Shown piece by piece: positions 1 to 6,893 of a DNA stretch of 13,101 bases (positions are counted from its first letter, which is position 1; each line of letters opens with the position of its first letter). The notes below the pieces were generated by a model. The model was not told the DNA's origin. It saw nothing but the letters and a program-made list of their open reading frames with translations, and did not search any database. Position numbers and translations under genes: made by a program. The DNA comes from an uncultured Actinomycetes bacterium (GTDB lineage Bacteria; Actinomycetota; Acidimicrobiia; Acidimicrobiales; Ilumatobacteraceae). The stretch spans positions 1 to 13,101 of the forward strand of contig CAIOHI010000065.1 in the NCBI GenBank assembly GCA_903858075.1, given 5' to 3'.

Positions 1-2088
1 AATTTGTCCGATGATGAGTTGCTGAAAAAATGTGCCATTCCTACTCCCGATCGCATCTTTCAAGTAGGAGAAGCCTTGCGCCGCCGAATTGATGTTGAGA
101 CTGTGAAGTCGTATTGCTTGTATGACCACTGGTATCTCGATCAGATGATCTCCATCATCGATGAGCGTTTGGAATGGGAAGCTTTGGCGAAGCAAGGTGT
201 GAAACTCGGCGATATCTCGCGTGCGGTATGGCGCCGTGCGAAGCGTCTTGGTTTCTCCGATGTGCAACTGGCTTTTCTTCTTGGCTCAAGCGAACGTGAA
301 GTGCGTGCAGCTCGAAAAGCAGCTGGAGTCATTACCACCTTCAAAACTGTCGATACGTGCAGTGCTGAATTTGACGCAAAAACTCCGTATCACTATTCAA
401 CATATGAAGATGAAAACGAAGTGCGACCCTCGTCGCGCCCACGCGTCATCATCTTGGGTAGCGGACCCAACCGTATTGGCCAAGGAATCGAATTCGACTA
501 TTGCTGTGTGCATGCGAGCTTTGCTCTGCGCGACGCTGGCTTTGAAACAGTAATGCTGAACTGCAACCCAGAAACCGTGTCTACCGACTACGACACCAGT
601 GATCGGCTGTATTTTGAACCACTCACATATGAAGATGTTCAAAATGTGATTGACGCGGAAACTGCCGCAAGTGGAGGAGTAGAGCCGAAAGTTATTGTCA
701 GCCTCGGCGGGCAAACTCCATTGAAACTGGCATCGCAAATAGATGCTCGCCTCATCGCGGGTACGTCACCAAACTCCATCGACCTTGCAGAAGACCGTGA
801 ACGTTGGAACGCTCTGTGTGAAGAGCTGTTCATTCCGCAGCCTCCTGGCGGCACCGCTACGACCTTTGATCAAGCGCGCGACATCGCTTCACGAATCGGT
901 TATCCGGTTCTTGTGCGCCCGAGCTATGTATTGGGTGGTCGCGCAATGCAAATTGTTCATGACGTCGATCATCTGCAGCGCGCCATGAAAGAACTTGCTC
1001 ATGAAGGTTCGCTAGGCCGTGAGGGTGGTCTCTCTGCAGAGCGCCCCATCCTTGTAGACCATTTTCTTGAAGACGCCACAGAGGTAGACGTCGATGCGGT
1101 GCGAGACATCACTGGCGAAGTGCTTATTGGTGGGGTCATGGAGCATGTGGAAGAAGCGGGCGTTCACTCTGGAGATAGTGCATGCGCCATTCCTCCTCAA
1201 AATCTCCCCGATTGGGTAGTGGAAGTAATTCACTCCTATGCAAAGGCGTTGGCAAACGCTCTTGAAGTAGTTGGTCTCTTGAACGTGCAGTTTGCAGTAT
1301 CAGGAACAACTGTTTATGTCATTGAAGCAAACCCGCGCGCAAGTCGTACTGTTCCGTTTGTTGCTAAAGCAACTGGTGTGCCATTGGCAAAGGTTGCAAC
1401 ACGCGTAATGCTCGGAGCAACATTGAAGGAATTGCGCACAGAAGGTCTGCTCACCGAGCCAATTACAGGTCACGTATCGGTGAAAGAAGCAGTACTGCCT
1501 TTTAGTCGCTTCCCCGAAGTCGACACGGCTCTTGGGCCCGAAATGCGTTCTACTGGCGAAGTGATGGGTATCGATGCAACGTTTGGTCTTGCCTTTGTTA
1601 AGGCTGAAACTGCTGCAGGAACAATTCTGCCAACTACTGGTTTGGTGTTTTTGTCACTTGCAGATCGCGATAAACCCGCCGGACTCGTGGTTGCTCAGCG
1701 GCTCAGAGAATTAGGTCTCGGAATTGCTGCTACGTCGGGAACAGCAAAGTATCTGTCGCGTTTTGGAGTTGTTGTCGACCGCATCGTCGCAAAAGTTTCA
1801 GAGTCAACAATTGGTAGCGACACTGCAGTAGGTCTCATTGAATCTGGTGATGTTGCATTCGTTGTCAACACCCCTCGTGGAGCAGGATCTCGTTCCGATG
1901 GGCAAGCAATACGCAAAGCAGCAAACGTTCACCACGTTTCTTCGGTAACTACAGTAGACGCTGCTTTGGCTGCTTTCCAGGGTCTCATTGAGCAAAAGAA
2001 ACACCCTCTGACCGTTTGTTCATTGCAAGAATTTCACCACATTGGCCGACAACGTGCGAGCCAGGCAGGTGCATCACATGAGGCATAG
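1..2088 (+). CDS. carB: Carbamoyl-phosphate synthase large subunit, 3' part
   Basis: The gene enters from the left edge and its start lies outside the window; about the first 35-40% of the usual ~1070-residue protein is missing. CarB uses two ATP to make carbamoyl phosphate from bicarbonate and ammonia supplied by CarA, for pyrimidines and arginine. What is visible, in order: the oligomerisation domain, ending near the TVDTCSAEF and TPYHYSTYE motifs (about nt 350-405); the second ATP-grasp half, beginning with GSGPNRIGQGIEFDY (nt 457-501) and including VRPSYVLGGRAM and the metal/ATP-binding stretch IEANPRASRTVPF; and a C-terminal MGS-like allosteric domain from about nt 1585, with AATSGTAKYL. 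The TAG stop at 2086-2088 lies inside the start of pyrD, so the two are co-transcribed and probably translationally coupled. Nothing in the visible part suggests damage. Confidence 0.97.
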   Translation, partial: NLSDDELLKKCAIPTPDRIFQVGEALRRRIDVETVKSYCLYDHWYLDQMISIIDERLEWEALAKQGVKLGDISRAVWRRAKRLGFSDVQLAFLLGSSEREVRAARKAAGVITTFKTVDTCSAEFDAKTPYHYSTYEDENEVRPSSRPRVIILGSGPNRIGQGIEFDYCCVHASFALRDAGFETVMLNCNPETVSTDYDTSDRLYFEPLTYEDVQNVIDAETAASGGVEPKVIVSLGGQTPLKLASQIDARLIAGTSPNSIDLAEDRERWNALCEELFIPQPPGGTATTFDQARDIASRIGYPVLVRPSYVLGGRAMQIVHDVDHLQRAMKELAHEGSLGREGGLSAERPILVDHFLEDATEVDVDAVRDITGEVLIGGVMEHVEEAGVHSGDSACAIPPQNLPDWVVEVIHSYAKALANALEVVGLLNVQFAVSGTTVYVIEANPRASRTVPFVAKATGVPLAKVATRVMLGATLKELRTEGLLTEPITGHVSVKEAVLPFSRFPEVDTALGPEMRSTGEVMGIDATFGLAFVKAETAAGTILPTTGLVFLSLADRDKPAGLVVAQRLRELGLGIAATSGTAKYLSRFGVVVDRIVAKVSESTIGSDTAVGLIESGDVAFVVNTPRGAGSRSDGQAIRKAANVHHVSSVTTVDAALAAFQGLIEQKKHPLTVCSLQEFHHIGRQRASQAGASHEA

Positions 2089-3031
2089 CCACCTCAAATC
2101 TTTTGCGCAGAAACAATGCGTTGATGGAGTTGCTATCGGCTCTGTTCATTTGAGTCAGCCTGTGCTCACCGCATCGGGCACCGCAGGTCATTGCGTTGAA
2201 CTCAACCGATACTTTTCCATGGCGGAAATTGGCGCGACGGTGGTGAAATCATTATTCGCGACACCGTGGCCTGGCAACCCAGCACCTCGACTGCATCCCA
2301 CACCAGCAGGAATGATCAACGCCGTGGGGTTGCAAGGGCCAGGTGTGCCCCATTGGTGTGAAACAGATCTTCCCGAGCTCGAGAAACACGGGGTCACAAT
2401 TGTGGCGAGCATATGGGGCCGCACAGTTGAGGAATATCGACAAGCTGCAGAATTGCTCGCGCCACATGCGCACCGTATTGCTGCTCTTGAAGTGAACTTG
2501 TCGTGTCCCAACTTGGAAGGTCGTGGGGGAATCATTGCTCACGATTCAGAAATGAGCGCAAATGTTATTGCTGCCTGTGCGGTCACTGGTGTACCAATGT
2601 GGGCAAAGCTGAGCCCCAATACCGACCGGCTCATCACTATTGCTGAAAGCGTTGTCGAGGCCGGTGCAGAAGCACTCACTCTCACCAATACTTTGCTCGG
2701 AATGTTATTGAATACCGAAACTGCTCAGCCAGTGTTAGGAAATGGCGGTGGAGGAGTATCGGGTCGAGCAATGTTCCCTGTTGCATTACGTGCGGTGTTC
2801 GATGTGCGCAAGGCACTGCCGAACATTCCCATTGTTGGAGTCGGTGGTATTGCTAGCGGTAACGATGCAATTGCAATGATGCAAGCAGGTGCTCATGCAG
2901 TTCAAGTTGGAACAGCATCCTTTGCGCGTCCCGATGCTGCAATGAAGATATTGAATGAAATGCATGCATGGATGCGAAAACAGGGCGTGTCACAGTGGTC
3001 AGAAATCACCAATACGGCTCATCGCTCATGA
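2078..3031 (+). CDS. pyrD: Dihydroorotate dehydrogenase, class 1 (probably 1B catalytic subunit)
   Basis: Oxidises dihydroorotate to orotate, the fourth step of pyrimidine synthesis, with FMN as cofactor. The start chosen is ATG at 2078 because AGGCAGGT lies 7 nt upstream; a TTG at 2042 in the same frame is less likely. The predicted 317 residues fit the ~300-residue soluble class 1 enzymes and there is no membrane-anchoring N-terminus as in class 2. The motif NLSCPN (residues 140-145) carries the cysteine (143) that acts as catalytic base in class 1 enzymes; class 2 enzymes use serine. The FMN phosphate-binding GVGGIASGNDA and AVQVGTASFA stretches are near the C-terminus. The gene overlaps carB by 11 nt. 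Class 1B enzymes normally work with the iron-sulfur flavoprotein PyrK, which is not encoded in this window, so the choice of 1B over 1A is inference. Confidence 0.93.
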   Translation: MRHSHLKSFAQKQCVDGVAIGSVHLSQPVLTASGTAGHCVELNRYFSMAEIGATVVKSLFATPWPGNPAPRLHPTPAGMINAVGLQGPGVPHWCETDLPELEKHGVTIVASIWGRTVEEYRQAAELLAPHAHRIAALEVNLSCPNLEGRGGIIAHDSEMSANVIAACAVTGVPMWAKLSPNTDRLITIAESVVEAGAEALTLTNTLLGMLLNTETAQPVLGNGGGGVSGRAMFPVALRAVFDVRKALPNIPIVGVGGIASGNDAIAMMQAGAHAVQVGTASFARPDAAMKILNEMHAWMRKQGVSQWSEITNTAHRS

Positions 3032-3071
3032 TGTTGTGCGAACATTTCCCAATTCGGGCTACTGGTTTCGG

Positions 3072-3083
3072 TAGTGTTAAGTC
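3072..3083 (+). promoter_or_regulatory. Likely leaderless promoter of mihF (-10 element)
   Basis: TAGTGT at 3072-3077 fits the actinobacterial -10 pattern TANNNT and ends 6 nt before the ATG of mihF. That places the transcription start at or next to the A of the start codon. No Shine-Dalgarno sequence precedes the ATG, which supports a leaderless mRNA. No convincing -35 hexamer is visible. The same geometry recurs before def and hisG. Confidence 0.5.
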
Positions 3084-3392
3084 ATGAAAGGCACAAGTTT
3101 CTCTACTCTCCAAGAGGTAGAGGGTGCTGTTTCCGAGGTTTTGCGTGGAAGAGAACAATTTGTAGGCGCAGTTGCCCGCGGTGAATTTCATGGCGCATCC
3201 GTCGGTGAATTCATTAGCAACAACCCACACGTGCATGCGCTTTACGTTGTGAAAGTAGCCGAGTCTGTTCCCGGAATGGGAAAGGTATCTGCTCGGCGCG
3301 CACTCGATGAACTCGGCGTCAATTATCTGAGCCCCTGTCTTTCCGTTACAAGTCAACAATGGGAAACGCTCTTTGCGGGCGGGCAAAAATGA
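3084..3392 (+). CDS. mihF: Actinobacterial integration host factor (mIHF)
   Basis: A 102-residue nucleoid-associated protein of the mIHF type, which binds and bends DNA and is confined to actinobacteria. It is unrelated to the enteric IhfA/IhfB dimer. The signature is the C-terminal H2TH-like segment with YVVKVAESVPGMGKVSARR (residues 54-72), where the PGxGKxxARR core is the DNA-contacting turn and helix, followed by a helix ending in LFAGGQK. The ATG at 3084 is chosen because a -10-like element sits 6 nt upstream and no other start gives the usual length. Its TGA overlaps the ATG of gmk (ATGA), a neighbour typical of this gene in actinobacteria. In many relatives pyrF lies just upstream; here pyrD does. 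Confidence 0.9.
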   Translation: MKGTSFSTLQEVEGAVSEVLRGREQFVGAVARGEFHGASVGEFISNNPHVHALYVVKVAESVPGMGKVSARRALDELGVNYLSPCLSVTSQQWETLFAGGQK

Positions 3393-3958
3393 GTGCTTCA
3401 CGCGACCCCATTATTTTGGTGTTGTCGGGGCCCGGCGGCGTCGGCAAAGGAACCATTGTCCAAGCTCTGGTAAAGCGTGATCCACAACTGTGGTTAAGCC
3501 GCTCATGGACCACACGCAACCAACGTGAAAATGAAGATCCAAACGCCTATGTTTTTGTGTCTCGCGAAGATTTCCAAGACCGCATCGCGGCGAACGGGTT
3601 TTTAGAGTGGACCTCATTCTTGGGTAACTACTACGGCACCCCGTCTCCTGAGCCAGTGGCAGGAAACGACATTGTTCTGGAAATTGAGGTCGACGGGGCT
3701 CAACAGGTGAAAGCCAGCCATCCCGACGCGGTACTTGTTTTCGTTTTGCCCCCATCGCGCCTCGAGCAGCAACGACGATTGAGGGGTCGGGGAGACCCCG
3801 AGCAAAAGGTGGAAGAGCGCCTTCGTAAGGCCGAAGAAGAGGAACCTGTGGGCATTGCCATTGCCGACCATGTTGTGGTGAATGACGATCTTGAGCTGAC
3901 TTTGCAGGAACTTTTGCGAGTTTTGCACCACGAACGTAACCGGCGCACTATTCGGTAA
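3389..3958 (+). CDS. gmk: Guanylate kinase
   Basis: Phosphorylates GMP to GDP with ATP in purine nucleotide metabolism. The start is ATG 3389, in a 4-nt ATGA overlap with mihF; an in-frame upstream ATG at 3359 lies inside mihF and would add residues the family lacks. The protein is 189 residues, slightly shorter than the usual ~200-207. The P-loop is GPGGVGKGT (residues 14-22); most guanylate kinases have a serine where this one has the second glycine of the motif. Other family marks are the GMP-binding SRSWTTRNQRENE segment, FLEW, YYGTP, EIEVDGAQQVKASHPDA and the lid-like RLRGRGDPEQKVEERL. A weak GGCGGG purine tract precedes the start. It is followed after 54 nt by rpoZ, the usual order. Confidence 0.95.
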   Translation: MSASRDPIILVLSGPGGVGKGTIVQALVKRDPQLWLSRSWTTRNQRENEDPNAYVFVSREDFQDRIAANGFLEWTSFLGNYYGTPSPEPVAGNDIVLEIEVDGAQQVKASHPDAVLVFVLPPSRLEQQRRLRGRGDPEQKVEERLRKAEEEEPVGIAIADHVVVNDDLELTLQELLRVLHHERNRRTIR

Positions 3959-4002
3959 GATAGACCCACTTCGTCGACCCCGTTTTTCTCACTAGACACC
4001 TT

Positions 4003-4007
4003 GGAGG
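4003..4007 (+). promoter_or_regulatory. Shine-Dalgarno site deciding the rpoZ start
   Basis: GGAGG lies 5 nt before the GTG at 4013 and selects that codon over the overlapping in-frame TTG at 4001 and the internal ATG at 4034. It is one of the strongest ribosome-binding matches in the window. Confidence 0.75.
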
Positions 4008-4012
4008 CCCCC

Positions 4013-4396
4013 GTGGCACGTGCAAATGACTCAATGATCAATCCGAAAATTGAAGAACTCCTCAATCGGGTCGACTCCAAATTCAGCCTTGTGACCTTGG
4101 GTGCACGTCGTGCGCGCCAAATCAACTCTTACTTCAACCAGTTGGGTGACGGCTTGGGCAATTCCATCCCACCTCAGGTGAGCTCGGTTGCTCGCAAGCC
4201 AATCAGCATTGCCTTCGAAGAAATTGCAGCCGACAAAATCATCAAAACGGAAATGCCAGACGATGTGTACTACGACGCGGTCGATGGCAACGTGTATCTC
4301 ACCGATTGGGCTGCAGCTGCACAAGAGCAAGCCGCAATCGACGCTGAAATTGCTGCTGAAGCTGCAGAGAACAGCACATCAGACAACGCCGAGTAA
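4013..4396 (+). CDS. rpoZ: DNA-directed RNA polymerase omega subunit
   Basis: Small subunit that wraps the C-terminal part of beta-prime and aids assembly of RNA polymerase. The start GTG 4013 is supported by GGAGG 5 nt upstream. The conserved omega core is MINPKIEELLNRVDSKFSLV followed by GARRARQINSY, where RARQI is the family hallmark. At 127 residues it is longer than the E. coli protein (91). The extra length is a C-terminal tail after YLTDW that is almost entirely Ala, Glu, Asp and Gln, so acidic and probably helical or disordered. It lies between gmk and coaBC, as in most actinobacteria. A TAAGAT at 3955-3960, overlapping the gmk stop, could be a -10 element for a separate promoter, but no -35 is visible and this is weak. 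Confidence 0.93.
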   Translation: MARANDSMINPKIEELLNRVDSKFSLVTLGARRARQINSYFNQLGDGLGNSIPPQVSSVARKPISIAFEEIAADKIIKTEMPDDVYYDAVDGNVYLTDWAAAAQEQAAIDAEIAAEAAENSTSDNAE

Positions 4397-4441
4397 ATAG
4401 CCGTTGGCACTGTCAGAAGAACCGCTTTCAACTGTTGTGTC

Positions 4442-5674
4442 ATGACTGAGTCCACAATTTTCAGAGACAAATTTATTGTCGTTGGTGTTTGCGGTGGCAT
4501 AGCTGCATACAAGTCCGTTGAGCTCATTCGATTCTTAGTCGATGCGGGCGCGCATGTTGCCACCATCATGACCCCCGATGCAGAACACTTCATTGGTAAA
4601 ACAACACTGTCGGCATTGTCCTCAGAACCAGTACACACCTCGTTATGGGACGACCAAAGCGTCATTCCTCACACGCGGCTGGGTCAAAAAGCCGATCTCA
4701 TCGTTGTTGCACCAGCCACAGCTCGTCTCATTGGGTCGTACGTTGCCGGCATCTCCTCAGATCTACTGACTACAACACTCATTGCTACACGAGCTCCAGT
4801 TGTGGTGTGTCCGGCAATGCACACAGAGATGTGGGAGCACGTCGCAGTGCAACACAATATTTCTGTTCTTCGCAGTCGGGGAGTTTTCATTACGCCACCT
4901 GAAGAAGGTCGTCTTGCCGGTGGAGACGTAGGCAAGGGTCGTCTTGCCGCAACGGAAAACATTGTCGAAGTAATGGCGCAGGCTCTACAGCCCCACACGG
5001 GAAACGGCTCGCTACTGGGCAAACACGTTTTGGTGACGGCAGGGGGAACTCGTGAACCAATCGATGCGGTACGTGTTCTTGCTAACCGTTCGAGTGGCAA
5101 ACAAGGTCATGCCATTGCGCTCGCAGCTGCTTCGCGTGGTGCTCTCGTTACTCTCATCACCACTGTGGAAATGGCCCCCGCCCGACCTGGTATTTCTCAA
5201 GTGCAGGTAGAAACAGCGCAGCAAATGCAAGATGCTGTTGAAAAAATTGCGCCAAGTGCCGATGTCATTGTGATGTCGGCCGCGGTAGCCGATTTTCGCC
5301 CCGTTCCTATTGCCGATGGAAAGTGGAAAAAGGAAGATGGCGTACCACCAATTGTCCTTGAGGCCACACCCGATATTTTGGCAGGTCTCGGCAAAATGAA
5401 GCGCCCGGGCCAAATACTGGTGGGGTTCGCCGCTGAAACCAACAATCTCTTGGCGAATGCACAAGGCAAGTTAGAGCGGAAAAACCTCGACCTTATTGTT
5501 GCAAATGATGTCTCGTTGCCTCAGGTGGGCTTCGGGCACGAGACCAATGCCGTGGTCATCATCAGTGCAAATGACGAACCCATGACGGTCGATCTGGCAA
5601 GTAAAACCACGATCGCACAACGCATATTGGATAGCGTAGAGAAGTCACTTCATCGCATACAGGAGCACACGTGA
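4442..5674 (+). CDS. coaBC: Bifunctional phosphopantothenoylcysteine decarboxylase / phosphopantothenate-cysteine ligase
   Basis: Catalyses two consecutive steps of coenzyme A synthesis: CTP-dependent ligation of cysteine to 4'-phosphopantothenate (CoaB) and FMN-dependent decarboxylation (CoaC). The 410 residues divide into CoaC (about 1-185) and CoaB (about 193-405). CoaC shows GVCGGIAAYKS for FMN, the active-site His77 in PHTRL, and PAMHTEMW (124-131), where the family's usual PAMN asparagine is His, the form I recall from actinobacteria. The flap region GRLAGGDVGKGR lacks the cysteine found in the E. coli enzyme. CoaB shows TAGGTREPIDAVR, RSSGK and AAVADFRP followed by a lysine-rich KWKK. 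The ATG at 4442 has no Shine-Dalgarno site and no good -10 element. The 3' end overlaps metK by 4 nt (GTGA). Confidence 0.95.
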   Translation: MTESTIFRDKFIVVGVCGGIAAYKSVELIRFLVDAGAHVATIMTPDAEHFIGKTTLSALSSEPVHTSLWDDQSVIPHTRLGQKADLIVVAPATARLIGSYVAGISSDLLTTTLIATRAPVVVCPAMHTEMWEHVAVQHNISVLRSRGVFITPPEEGRLAGGDVGKGRLAATENIVEVMAQALQPHTGNGSLLGKHVLVTAGGTREPIDAVRVLANRSSGKQGHAIALAAASRGALVTLITTVEMAPARPGISQVQVETAQQMQDAVEKIAPSADVIVMSAAVADFRPVPIADGKWKKEDGVPPIVLEATPDILAGLGKMKRPGQILVGFAAETNNLLANAQGKLERKNLDLIVANDVSLPQVGFGHETNAVVIISANDEPMTVDLASKTTIAQRILDSVEKSLHRIQEHT

Positions 5675-6864
5675 GCAAGTACACATTTACATCAGAGAGC
5701 GTTACCGAGGGTCACCCCGACAAAATGGCAGACCAAGTGTCCGATGCCGTGCTCGACGCCATCTTGACGGAAGATCCTCATGCTCGTGTTGCGTGTGAAA
5801 CTTTGCTCACCACAGGCTTGTGTATCGTCGCTGGTGAAATTTCTACAAATGCTTACGTTCCAATTCCCGACATCGCTCGCGCGGTCATCAACGAAATTGG
5901 CTACGACAATGCTCTCTTTGGCTTCGACGGCAACACATGTGGCGTCATGGTCACCCTCGATGCACAGAGCCCCGATATTGCCCAAGGCGTCGACTCCAGC
6001 GAAGAAGTGCGTAAGGGTAAAAGCGGTGAAGATATTTTGAATAGCCAAGGTGCTGGCGACCAAGGAATGATGTTTGGTTATGCATGTAACGAGACCGACG
6101 ACCTCATGCCACTTCCTATTTGGCTCGCACATCGCATGGCAGAGCGCCTCACTGAAGTGCGTAAGTCGGGAGCAATTCCATACCTTCGCCCAGATGGCAA
6201 GACTCAGGTCACCTTTGACTACGAAGACGGCAAGCCAGTTCGTTTGAAAACAGTGCTCATTTCTACTCAGCACGCCGCAGAAGCCGATCGCGATACTGTC
6301 ATTCGTCCTGACCTCATCGAGCAAGTAATTCGCCCAGTTATTCCTGCGCAATTCCTCGACGACAATTACGACATCTTCGTGAACCCAACCGGCAAATTCG
6401 TTTTGGGCGGCCCACATGCCGATACCGGTCTCACCGGACGCAAAATTATCGTCGATACATACGGTGGTATGGGTCGTCACGGTGGTGGTGCCTTCTCAGG
6501 TAAAGACCCATCGAAGGTCGACCGCTCTGGTGCCTACGCTGCACGTTGGGTAGCTAAGCATGTTGTCGCCTCAGGCGCTGCAACTCGCTGTGAAGTACAA
6601 GTTGCCTATGCAATTGGTGTCGCGCATCCCGTCAGCATTTTGGTGGAAACATTCGGAACTGAAGTTGTTCCGAACGCGGTCATCGAAGAAGCAGTGCGCA
6701 ACGTATTCGACCTGCGTCCTGCCGCAATTGTTCGTGACCTCGACCTGAAGCGTCCGATCTATCGCAAGACTGCTGCGTATGGTCACTTCGGTCGTGCATT
6801 GCCCCAGTTCACGTGGGAGCACACTTCACGCCTCGCCGAGTTCAAGGCGGCTGTCAAGCTCTGA
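5671..6864 (+). CDS. metK: S-adenosylmethionine synthetase (methionine adenosyltransferase)
   Basis: Makes S-adenosylmethionine from methionine and ATP, supplying methyl groups, including for the methyltransferase encoded nearby. The 397 residues match the usual length of ~385-400. Motifs seen are GHPDK (14-18) near the N-terminus, GAGDQGMMFGYA (127-138) and the phosphate-binding GGGAFSGKDPSKVDRS (271-286), all intact. The GTG start at 5671 overlaps the coaBC stop as GTGA and has AGGAG at 5661-5665, 5 nt upstream. The stop TGA at 6862-6864 is preceded by a C, making a CTGA junction with the priA frame. I see no SAM riboswitch or other leader before it, because the gene starts inside coaBC. 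Confidence 0.98.
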   Translation: MSKYTFTSESVTEGHPDKMADQVSDAVLDAILTEDPHARVACETLLTTGLCIVAGEISTNAYVPIPDIARAVINEIGYDNALFGFDGNTCGVMVTLDAQSPDIAQGVDSSEEVRKGKSGEDILNSQGAGDQGMMFGYACNETDDLMPLPIWLAHRMAERLTEVRKSGAIPYLRPDGKTQVTFDYEDGKPVRLKTVLISTQHAAEADRDTVIRPDLIEQVIRPVIPAQFLDDNYDIFVNPTGKFVLGGPHADTGLTGRKIIVDTYGGMGRHGGGAFSGKDPSKVDRSGAYAARWVAKHVVASGAATRCEVQVAYAIGVAHPVSILVETFGTEVVPNAVIEEAVRNVFDLRPAAIVRDLDLKRPIYRKTAAYGHFGRALPQFTWEHTSRLAEFKAAVKL

Positions 6865-6893
6865 ACCAGCAAGAGTTAATCTCTACGCCCTCG

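Noticed and set aside
141..344. Reverse-strand ORFs inside carB
   Set aside because: They lie opposite a strongly conserved gene, have no recognisable motifs or ribosome-binding sites and are chance open frames.
3030..3048. Hairpin ATGTT/AACAT just after pyrD followed by TTT
   Set aside because: Only five mostly A-T pairs and three T residues; too weak to call a terminator, though transcription units may divide here because mihF has its own promoter.
5600..5671. SAM riboswitch before metK
   Set aside because: metK starts inside coaBC with a 4-nt overlap; there is no leader space and no recognisable SAM-aptamer sequence.
5692..6480. 262-codon reverse ORF opposite metK
   Set aside because: It is long but fully antisense to conserved metK; the translation is rich in Cys, His and Trp with no domain pattern, as expected from the shadow of a conserved coding frame.
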